From Crossaster papposus (Eukaryota > Echinodermata > Asteroidea > Velatida > Solasteridae), in the NCBI GenBank assembly GCA_037893245.1, contig JBAIAA010000352.1, positions 620,001 through 684,000 on the forward strand: a stretch of 64,000 nucleotides of DNA. The letters are read 5' to 3'. Both the position numbers and the translations under genes were made by a program. Shown in pieces: positions 46,101 to 58,100 of this stretch. The notes beneath the pieces are model-generated. The model had not been told where the DNA came from and did not search any database. It worked only from the letters and a program-made list of their open reading frames with translations. Each line of letters begins with the position of its first letter. Position 1 is the stretch's first letter.

Positions 46101-49100
46101 GGTCGCTAGAGGCCATTGTTAAAATATATGCTTCAACCGATTCTTTGTCGACGGAGTTTGCTGGATTTTAATATAACTTTGATGATGTGATCCTTGGGTG
46201 AGGGTTCATCACAACTTGGAATAGGTCAAAGGTCATGTAGGGGTCATTTGGGGTCGTCATTTACAAATCCCGATGAGAGGATGACTTGTTTTTGTCTTCA
46301 TCTTCACAGGTGTACTTCATCTCCCGCGGCACCTTGAAGACAGCCAATCGCCAGTACACCTCCATCACCAACGACTATGAGATGACCTTCAACAACGACA
46401 CAACTGTGGTGCCCTGCGAGGAGGAAGACGACTCTATTCCCACAATGCAGTTTGACTTCCGGGCCATCAGCCAGCTGGAAGACATGAACAAGGACGCCAT
46501 CTTGGGTGAGTTGGCAAGCATTGGTAACCAACAAATCAACCAATATAGGGGATGAAATGCTGGGTTTTTAAATTATATTATATTATAACAAATACTAACT
46601 TTCTCCAATAACTGTTATTAACCGGTTCGCTCCAAAGGACGTATATAGACGCAAAGTTTTCTCCAGATTTAAAACGGATGAAGCATAAACACGCCACGAG
46701 CAAGGCTGGAAATGTCTGTCGGCAGCGAGCAAGGCCGGAAATGCATGAGTGTGCTTACCGATACCATCGGCCTGAACCCGCTTGGATCGAGTTTCGTTAA
46801 AAATAATCCTGCGCCTCGGCTCAGTGATGTTTAAATAATTCCGGTGCGTACTGCCCAATTTCAAGTCTATTTGCTCATACTTGTGTATCTGTTTCATAGT
46901 GAAATTTGCCCACGTTCTCAAAATAGTGAAGTATGTATTTGGTGTATTATTTTCCAGATGTACATGTACAGGGAAATGGGTTTTTTTCTTCACATTGCAT
47001 TATTAAGATTTAACCTTTGAGAAAGATTTTGCACATTTCCATAAATTTTAACAAAAAAATTGATTAAAGCAGGGTTTGAAACTGCGACCTCTGGATACCA
47101 TACTGGCACTGTACAACAAGTTGAAAGTAAAAAGAAAGGTATCCGACACTTTGGCTCTCGGAAAAATGTCACGTAATTTTGGGTGTTGGTAAAAGTCGGA
47201 TGTAACCAAGTTAGAAGTAGCTGGAACTAGCCGGAGGTTATTCTACCTTTATTTCCTAAAAATACCAATCTCGACCAATGACATGCATACTTAGACTAAG
47301 CCTGCAAGTTTGCGGTTTTAAAATTATCTGTGTAACCTTATCCGTCCAAAGTAAAAAAAAAAAGGATTGGGAAGTTTGTTCATAGTCTTATTTGTTACCA
47401 CGTAAATGGCAGAAATTCTTCAAACATCGCTAATTTAAAGATGGGAATCGCAAACAAAAATGATATACATGTATCCGGACAGGTAAACAATATTCTCCTG
47501 CCCCCATACATTGCCGACAAACTAAGCTTTGTAATGTTTTGATTGATGTCTTCTTCGTGTACTATGCTCCAAAAATTGAAGGGTCGATTATTAAAAATTA
47601 GATTAAGGTGAACTGAACCAGAAAAATGTCACCGTGTAACCGTTTGAACAGTCGGTTAACTGTGTAACCGTTTAACTGCAGCAGGTTTAACTCGGACTGT
47701 GTGCCAAATTCCATGCTTGTATCATCAAAATAACAATCCGATTACCTATCTCTGTCGTACTACTACTTTTATCGATACTTCAAATGTTTAATTCCTTCGT
47801 TGTTCTAACAATATTACATGTATTAACAGCGCAAGTCACCTCGATGGTGCATGTAAATTATGCAAGCTTTACCAGTTTTAAAAGTCGCGTTTTGCCGACG
47901 AGCCTAGAACATGTAGCACTTGAATAACGTCCCTGAAAATTTCAAGAAAATTATGAAAATATTGCAGTTCATCTTGCAAAATTAATCTAAATTCTTAAAT
48001 TGCTTGTACATGTGCGTCATAAAATTTGAACGAGAGGTAATATTGTTTGGGCAGAAATTCGTAAATACATGTATGTGCATTGTGTGACGACTATTCTAAC
48101 GCCCTATGTTCGTGTCGATGTGGTTTCCTTAGTACTGATGTGCATCGCTTATTAGAACTGCGCACCACATAATGACGTCATATGTGACCTGTTCCCACGA
48201 AACCCGGACAAAGTCGCACAATGTGTTTTGTCACAATCTACTCCTGAAGTCATTTCTGGATGGATTTTACCATTTTGAGGTTTTAGGTTTTCCTAAGTCA
48301 CTCACTATTAATCTACAATCTCCTCAAATTTGAACAAAATCCGTCTACCAGAAGTGTGTTTGTTGTCAATTTTGTGAAACATTTGTGTATAGAAATAATA
48401 CGCTTTTCTAAACTTCAAAGCTGTTTATCTCATAATTAGGTTGTCGGGGTTTTATCACTAAATCCAGACCCCAGGGAAGATAGGGTGGGGGTACATATGT
48501 AAATGATACATCATTTTAAAGCTGAGAACCTAGAGAATTTGAAAAAAGCAAAATCTGAAAAACTAAAAAGTCGACTTTGTCCGGGTTTCGTTGGAACAGG
48601 TCACATATGTAAAATTGATTAAAGGGCACGTGATAGAACTGCAAAGCTTTCTAACTTGCCAAACTCGCTTGCCTTGTGTAGTTGGCACAATTTTAAACCG
48701 TTTGGATCAAGTTTGTAAACAGATGCTACGCAAATTCAAAAGGAGAAATTGTTTCTCCCGATACGATTTTCAACATGATGACGAGGTATGATTTGTTTTT
48801 TCCTTTCCTGTTTTGATCTTGTATACTCGAAAACAGTCAGAAATTACCCAGTTTACAAAAATTTAATTTAGAAATATCAGGTGTTTTGGCAATAAGGTAC
48901 ATGTACTCGACTTGAACAGTCAACTTCACGGTATCTTTTGTTTTTTTATTTATAAATTGTATGGAGGGATGTATGGCATGTGGTTCTGTAAATTCTAGCA
49001 TTCCATCCCCAATATTGGAATTTGCCTGATGCGGAAAATAAAAGAATTATTTTATTGTTCTATTAATGTATTTTCTTTTGAGAAATGCCTATGTTGACAA

Positions 49101-52100
49101 AAAGGATTCCTTTCACATTGAAAGATTTCTGATTAATTTTTTAAAGGCAAAAACAATTGATCATGATTAACTTAAAATGTATACAAATCGTAAAATGTCT
49201 ACATAAAGAAAACTTCCCTAAATGAGGAAATGAGATTTTATTTTATTAACATATTCTTGCAGATACCACAGATGGGGAAAGAATTGCCAATTCCTCGACT
49301 GCTGCGGCTAAACCGACTGCAACGGTAACCCCTGTCGCTGTCCTAGCACCAATGACTTCAAGCCAGGCACCCTGTCCTCCGATACAACCGCTGGTCCAAG
49401 CCCACCAGGTGGCTTTCATCCGACCCTTGTCTGAGGGAATTGGCCCAAATCAGCAAATGCTCCCTGGGTACCCAGTTTTAACCTCGCAACGGGCTCCTGG
49501 ACCAGGTGTGACCCAACAGACGTTTACCTTCCGAGGAGCTGCCCCGGTGATACGTTTTGTCCACCATCATCACAGCGTGCCAGGCCCGAGGGTCCCACCA
49601 CCCCTGGGTCCACCCAGGATAACATCATCTGTGACTGGCACAACGTCGGGGACAACCACCACCTCTACGGTGGCTCGCCCGGGTCAGGCGTTTCACATCC
49701 ATTTTCATCATCGTCCTGGATACCCTCCGCAACCTGTGATCCGTCTTGTTCAGGATGTTCCCGCTCCCCCACCAGGGGTCCACAGATGCACCCATGCCCA
49801 TCACGGACAACCAGTGTTTAGAACCCCAATGCCAGCCACTGCAGCCCAATCCACACCAGCTCCACCCACCAGAACTTGCATCTCAACGCAGTCCCCAGGT
49901 CGCCCTGTTGTACCAGCTCCGGCATCGGCTGCAGCAGCAGCATCAGCAGTAGCAGCAGCAGCAGCAGCTTCATCATCAGCTCCCGAAGCCCAACAGGCAA
50001 CATCAGGTCAGAGTTTAGTCCTCCCCCAAAAGAAGCCTGGACCACAAGACAACAAGCCCGATGACCAGCCTGAACTGGCCGAGTTGGCACAACGCATCCG
50101 AAACATATCAGCCGATGTCAAGACCATCAAACCGGGCAGCAGGGGAGTTCCCCTGGATCCCAGGGAGAAGCAGCGGAGAGAGGCTGCCGAGGCCAGCAGT
50201 GAAAGGAGGAAGGAAATTAAGGCCAAGACCAAGACCCTTCATACAGAGGATACTGCAGTGGAATCTCAGGATGTCAAGGACCCTGAATCCAACAACATAC
50301 CTGCTCTTGATGTTGAGGCTTCAGAGATCAGCAGCAGCAGCAACGATTCTATTCGTCGACGTAAACGACGCAAGCGAGGCAAGCAACAGTCACAAACTCC
50401 TGTTGAATCCCAGCAGAACAGCAGTTCAAAATCTGTCATCAAAGATGCTAAGATCAACTCCGATCAGGAAAAAGAAGAGTCTGTACTGGAAGACTCTATT
50501 CAGCCTGAAGTTGAGACTGAGTCATTGCCCAGCTCCAAGCCTGATGACGAAGAATATCCTGCACATGATTCAGATGATACTAGCTCTGAATCCGACAGTG
50601 AAGAGGCAACAAATGTAGAAAGCAAACCCAGTTTTATAAGGGCCAGCCCCGAACCAACCTGTCCTATTGTCAATAGGACTGTCTCGCCATCTGGAGCTGA
50701 TCATATCCTTGAAGCAAATCACAAGTCGGAAATAACAGATGATATCCAGCTTGGCTCCGAACCTAGCAATGTAGTCATGGACAATGTCACTGCTCCAAAC
50801 ACTGAACAACTAACAAATGAACAGTCATCGACAGAAGCTTGCGGGGACCCTGTGTCAAGTGCGCACTCGACCAATAAGCTGACAAGTAGCATTACTGAAA
50901 ACCAGGAAGGCACAGATCCCGACTCAAGTCTTGATGCCAAACTTGCTTCTGAAACCCAAGCAGATCCACAAACCAATTCTGAGGAAATGTTTGGAAGCAC
51001 GTCCCAATCTGATCCAGTTGCTGCTCATCCAACGGAAAACGGCCATGAAGAAACGGCTGAAATGGAGCCAGTTCAGGAAACCATTAAAGATGAACACTCC
51101 AGTGTAGAAATCCAGCCTGAGCCAAGCGTGAATCACGGCCACGATTATGAAAACCAGAAGCCCCCTGAAAGGGTTCCTGGTCCTGAATCTGACACAATTG
51201 TCAAGGCTCAAAATGTGAGATCATCCTTTGATGCACAATCTCAAGCATCTGTTGAAACCTCGAAAACAAAGAGTTTAGAGTCTGGTGATGTTTCACAGAA
51301 GAGCTCAAAACCTAAAGCACGACCAAGTAAAATTACAAATGCTTTGTCTAACACTTCCACCAAAGAAGCAGATAGAAGCTCTCGACCAGACACAGTTGGT
51401 TTGACTTCGACTCGTAGACCATCTGGAGAACCATGTGTTGAGTCGTCAGTGACCCCTCCATTTTCAGAACAGCACAGTCAACAGTATCATTTTAGGTTGG
51501 AGCGCAAACAGCTTGCCCTTGATCGCCAACGTCTGGACTGTGAACGCCAGAACCTCCTGCTGAAAGAAGAGAGACTTCAGATCGAGCAAGATCGTCTTCA
51601 AGCTGAGCGAGAAAGACTGGCGACCCTGCGGGAACAAGTGAGGCTACAGCGAGACCAACTTGAGGTGGACAGAAATCGTCTTGACCTGGAGCGGGACCAT
51701 CTCGGGGTCAATCGAGAGTGTCTCCAAGTCGAGCGCCATCGCCTTCTGGGAGAGGAGCAGCGCGGTGAAGACTCGAAGATGATTCTCCAGAGCTTGCAAG
51801 AGATCAGTCAGACTCTTCAGATGTCTGTTAATATCTCTCTCCAGGGGTACGGCTTTCCGATGCCATATGAGATGAATGGTGGAGGTGCCGATGAGTACAT
51901 GCAGCAGCAGAGCTTCTTGGAAGACGAACTGCAAGGGGCATGGCCTGAGGCGACAAGCAACCCAGGAGAAGGTGCTGTAGGTGGAGGCACCTTCAACCTG
52001 GAGGAAGAAATTCCCGAAGACTCGGGAGACGAGTGGACAGTTGTTGGTAGGACTCAAGCATCGTCGCGTCAGCGCGAGAATGCACATTTAGGAGTCCAAG

Positions 52101-55100
52101 ATTGGTCTGCCCCGGAAGGTTCTGCAGCATCTCAAGGAACCGCTGATGCCTTGGTACAAAGTGGTTGGGTCCCTGAGCAGGCTGCACCGACTACAGGAAT
52201 GCCTCTCGATTCCTCAACACAGCAAGTGCAGCACTCGACGAAAACTGAACCTAGTTTAAAAGAACCTAGCGAAACCTTCAAGGGTAAAAAGCCTGGCATT
52301 GTGCAGAAGTCGGGTGAAGGTCGAAGCCTGTCGCCTGTACAAGGACTGAGCAGCATACAAGGGAGACAGGGAATAAGGCCAAATCCAAATCGGAGGGAGT
52401 ACAGGCAAGGAAGGCCAGATGGTCGAAGAGGGCGTGACAGAAAGCATTACAGGCCAAATGAGCCCAAAACTGATCCTAAAAAGTGAAGGAATACACGTAA
52501 TCCGATGCAAACTGATTAGTTGTTGAGTTTGTACATGTATCAAAATCAGTTCCTATAAAATAAAATGATGTAATGTTTACTGATGTTATTCATGTACAGA
52601 AATGTAATCTTGAACTGAAAGCAATAAGACTTTTTTCGGGAGTCTTTTTTTTTGTGATTGTATTGCTAGTTAAAGATAAGATACACCATTTGTAATTGCT
52701 TGAATTATCAGGAATGGGTAGATTGAGGTTGTATTTTATAGTAAATATCGTTTAACTGACCTGTCCGAAGTTTTAGAATCATGGATACTGAGAAAAGCAA
52801 GAAAAATGACGTTTGTTTTTAACCGGCGTCGGGCAGTGGTTCTTGTGTTATTGTTTTTTTTGTAATTTCCAACCATCAACAATTACAGGATATCTAGCCA
52901 AATCATTTTGCTGGATGCCTAAAATCATTATTTACTTTTCCAATAGGTAAAATATTTTAAAAAAAATCTGTAGTAAAGATTTTCGATATCTGCAAATGGT
53001 GTATCCTACCTTTAAGTCGGCACTATAAGAACTGGTACATTTTTGTTCATGTGGCAAAAGTCTGTGGCCTTTGTAAATGATTTGTCTTATTGCATGTACT
53101 TTTATTAATTAAGAGAAACAAATTTATTGCATACTGTGCAGTCCCAAAGTGGCAGAGTTGCATGACTGAACAGATAATAGTCATAAGCCGCGTTCGCATT
53201 GGACTTTTTTTGGTAAAACCTACAGAGAACTTAACCAAATTAAATCCAATGCGGACAGAGGGTAACATTGTCAAATTGTCCATTTTACCCTCCGCAACAG
53301 TAAGATCTACAGGCCCAAGCTTCTAGCGGAGGATTTAACACCGTTAACTTTGACAATCGCGTACCGTAACATTTGACTATATTAAGTCCAATGCGAACAC
53401 GGCTTTAGTCATTGAAAGTCGCCATTGTCGCCACAACGATCAGTTCTCAACAAGATACACACATTTAGCCAGAAATTGGTAATTCTTTTTAATTTGACTT
53501 TGTATGCGTGCACTAAAGTGCAAAAGTGATTTGAGTTGTAAAAATAAAATGTTATTAGCATGTCATCAGAAAATATCTTGGTTTTTAGTCTTTTCTTTTC
53601 CTCATCCTAATTGCCAAGCTTAATCGTAAAGTTATTGTCAGTTGCCACTTTTTGGTAGACACTAACTTTGTTATTGTCCTATTCGTTTAGTTTTGGTAAC
53701 GTCCCCATATGAAGCAGCAAGGTAGATACTACAGCAGCCCATAATATTTATCGTCACTGGCAATTTTTTAACGCACTTTGTATGCAACTTTTGACCAGTG
53801 AGGAAGGCAGTGGCAGCTAGTGTGCGTGTCAAACTTGATCGCCGAATATTTCAATATTCGGTTTGGTGCATTTTCCAGTATTCGAATACTAAAATATTTG
53901 GAAAGGAATGAACAGCCCTAAAGCAGAGCGCTGACATTTTGGCAAATTGGCTTTTAGTTGTTGCGATAATCTAGTTTCACAACTGCACATGAAGATTTTT
54001 CATTCGAGACTAACATTTTATCGTATCCATTTAAAAACATAGCGGGTACCAGCAAATTTAACCAGTTTGCGCCGGATGACGTAAAAAAAAACGCAAAGTT
54101 TTTCCCAGATTCAAAGAGGATGACGCATAAAAAAACGCCACGAGCAAGGCCAGAAATGTCTGTCAGCAGCGAGCAAGGCTGGAAATGGGTGGGTGTGCTT
54201 CCTGGTACTATCGGCCTAAACCCGAGTTTCGTTAAAAATAATACAGCTCGGTGATGATAAAATAATCCCAGCGCGAACTGGTTAAAGAGATTGTCGTGTT
54301 CTAAAGTAACATTTTTCAAAATAAATTGGACAGCGCAGTGTTTTCAGACGTTTTGTGTGTCCAAACTTTTGTTCAAACAAAAGTTTCCATTTTCTTTTAA
54401 TACACAAAAAATTGCACAGAATGCAGATTTGGTTACCACGTCCCCCAGAGCTTTGTGGGCATCTATCCCGAGAGAAAAAGTTGTCGTATATTGTTGTGCA
54501 CGTGCACGTGCACAGGTGAAATACAGAACTGGGTTATTCTCGACGTTTAAACTCTTGGATTGATATTTCAGACGTCATTGGTGTTGTCAAGACTACTGGC
54601 GACGTGGCCACGATCACCACAAAAACGACCAACCGCGAGCTGACAAAGAGAGAACTGCATATCATTGATGACAGCAATAAGGTGGTCACTCTTACGCTCT
54701 GGGGCAGTGAGGTAAACACGAGTAAACATTTTCACTTCTTGCTTGTTTGTGAAATTCAAGTTGCTCACCCAGTGCGGACAACAAGTGTTAAAGCCTCTGC
54801 CCTGTGGAACACCATACCAACCTCTACTATCTACTAACTGGCCTCTACTATCTTAACTATGTTGGCGGGCTTCCAAATTGCCAATGTCTATTTTTTCAGG
54901 GGCGTTAATCAGAACTCATAAACCCTTAATGATACAGCCTGGAATCATTCCCAATTTTACGATATAACCTGGGAAGCAACATTGTGGGGTTGACTTGGTG
55001 AGGATACAATTATTTTACTTAAATAATTTGTTAAACAAACCGCAAGGGAAACTGACTAGGTATTTCTTTTTAAAAATCATTTGGGAATGTAATTTTTTTT

Positions 55101-58100
55101 CAGGTTACATTTGTGCCTCGATTCAAACTGTGACTCGTCAAATTTGAAATTAAAATCTAAATTGTTTTCTCGGAATATACCGCATTCGCATGTTAGTTGT
55201 GAAGCATTTTTCTTTTAGATTTTAAACACTGCTTAAAATGATAAAAATGCACAACTCTAAAATGGTTGACTGAGCTATTAACGTTATTTGTACCTTCTGA
55301 CTTGACGGCAGGCTGAGAAGTTTGACGGGACTGGCAACCCGGTCATTGCGGTCAAGGGAGCCAGGCTGTCGGACTTTGGCGGCCGTTCACTGTCGGTTCT
55401 CATGTCTAGCACCGTGCTGCTAAACCCTGACATACCCAGGGCCCACCTCCTGAAAGGCTGGTAAGGGACTTGAAATGTCCGCAAAAGTCTTACTGTTATC
55501 TTCATTTTTGTCCTCCAAATTCTACTTTGTTCCTTTTTTGTTGTTGAAAAATTGTTGATCCTACTTTTCTCTTAATATTTCTTCTTGGGTCTTTTTTTCA
55601 TCTTTGGCCTTTTTTCATCTTGGGCCTTTTTCATCTTGGGCCTTTTTCATCTTTGGCCTTTTTCGAATCTCTGGCTTCATCTTAGTCTAAGCTTAAAGTG
55701 ATTTTAGGCTCCCGAATGCAGGAACTATAGCCATATTGTGGTACCTGTTGTTCTTCAGAAACATTCAATCGGTTAATAAGAACCAAAAGTTTAAATATTT
55801 TCCTTGGGTTTGCTTCTCCGTGATTCGGAAGTCGGAGCCGGTTTTAGAAGCAAAGAAAAACAGGGGTTTTGAAAACCCTCCGTCTTTGCTTGAAAGCCTA
55901 AAATTATCGTGTGCTTTTAAAAAAATCATTTGCAGTTTAGAGGTTGTGCGTTTGTATTGACCGGCAATCGTGGTCGTCGGACAAAAGAATTGGGAGGCAA
56001 ACAATAGGTCCACAATTGACACAACGTCCACGATCTCAACTCGTGTACAAATCCTATGGCGATCATCCGAAAACGAGTACAAACGAAAGAGGGAAGACGG
56101 TCGGACAATGCCCCGTCCACGATTGCCGGTCTATACATGACTGTGTGTGTTGGTACAAGTATGTGCTGTTTATTACTTATTTTGTATTAAAGGTACGATA
56201 AGGTTGGCCACTCGCAAGACGCCCAGTCAATCTCAGAGCAGAGAATGGGAGGTGGGGCCGGGGCCAACTCCAACTGGCTGACTCTGGAAGAGGTTTACTC
56301 CCAGAATCTTGGCCAGGGAGAGAAGGTAGGAAGGATGAGAAAGGGGTACAAGGAGGGGATGTAATGAACCCTAACCCTCCAGGGTAATTACAAACATTTT
56401 GTCCGATAAGCTTGCCCTTCGTGAAACATCTAACAGGTCAAAATTATCTCGGGCCAAACTATCTCAGAATTATGTGTGTGCATTTACAGGTACTTTGCGA
56501 ACTGGGTACCTGATTAAAAAGGGGAACCCTGGAAACCCTACTCCCAAATTTAGTTGTCAGTCGTTCAACTGTTTTGGTGTTACTTTGGGTTTTTTCTCGC
56601 AGCCCGACTATTTTACCACCAAAGGAACTATTATCTTCATGAGGAAGGAAAACAGCATGTATATGGTAGGTAATCATGTAGATGTTGACATGTATTTAGG
56701 TGTGCGTTATATGTTTGAACATTTTTACTATAAGCCACATTTTGGTTTTATTGCACGTATTATGAAATGGAAGTCTTAAAAATGATGTAGAACTTGGCTT
56801 GGAGATGCAAGTTTAAATTTTCAGAGGTTATGCTAATCGGACCAAAGTTTGTTGAGCCATATCTCAAAAACTAACAAACTAAAAAACCAACACTATCAGT
56901 CCTGGGGGTTACTCATATAAGCCTTTCATCACACCAAATATAATTTTTTAAATGCGAGGCTCGCTTGAAAAAAATCATGTTAAATTGAGCCAATTTTTTG
57001 GTCAAAATTTATAATTTTGTTTCTTCCCCCAGGCCTGCCCTTCTTCGGAGTGCAACAAGAAAGTTAGCGATAACGGGGACGGATCATACCACTGTGAGAA
57101 GTGTGGCAAGGATTATCCTGACTTTCAATACAGACTCCTGCTTCAAGTGAGTAGTCCTCTGTGTTTGACAATTCAAATTAAAGTTCGGTGCCGTGGTCTG
57201 TTCTTGGCACGCAAAGCTCATTCTCTTCAGGAACATTGCACCCGGAACAGGATCACACAACACTTATCCATTCTGTTTTTGAGCTTGGGACCAGAAGAAC
57301 ATTCTAGGGGAAACCCACAGAATCTGGCAGGGACTGAGAACCCAATCAACACTCAGCCCAGGCCAAGTTCGAACCCCGCTCACAGCGGTGGAAGGCGAGG
57401 AAAGAACCTCTCTGCCACTTACTCCTCAACATAATTCCCCTCTTTTTTGTTCAATGTTTCATCACTTCCTTTCCATGTACAGGCTAACGTAGCTGATGCC
57501 ACCGACACTCAGTGGACAACTTGCTTCCAGGAGACGGCAGAGACCATTCTGGGCTTGAAGGCAGACGAACTGGGACGTCTCAAGACGGAGGTCAGTTGTA
57601 GACGAGCGCATAAATGAGCCAGTGCTGATGACTTAGTCTTTTTAGTCAATTTGCGTTTTAAACAGGGTTCCCACGGTCATGAAAAATCCTGGAAAATCCT
57701 TTAAAAAAAGTTGTCCTGGAAAGTCGAGTCATGGAAATCAAAATCAAGATCTAGGGTTATTTTTGATGGGACACATTTAATGGTCAACAAATGGTTAATC
57801 TAACATCAGCCGTTCATAAGTATCGTAATGCCAAAATGTTCTCTGCTCAGCTGAGGAAAAGGCCATTGAATGGCCGTTGGAAATTAGATATTGAAAATAG
57901 CATACGACATTATCATCATTAGGAAAAAACAGCATCGGGTTGCAACATTTTTTCCGCGAATTAGACTAGCGAAACCGTGCTCCGGGGCTAGGTTGATCCA
58001 GTTGGACTAGCTATTCAAACTACGCATCAGTTTAGTGAAATCTAGCTTGACTATGGTTAAGTCGAGTCAACTAGTCACCGAAACGAGCATAGCCAAGTCA

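Noticed and set aside
48591..48791. Open frame ending in a donor (GAG|GTATGA) as first exon of the nested ORF
   Set aside because: It ends in phase 0, but the exon at 49263 needs phase 1. Joining them shifts into a frame that stops after 21 codons. Its start also lies in a MITE terminus.
49625..52356. Antisense and alternative-frame ORFs across the nested exon
   Set aside because: Composition and continuity support a single real frame (49263-52486); the others are shorter shadows, some within CAG-rich runs.
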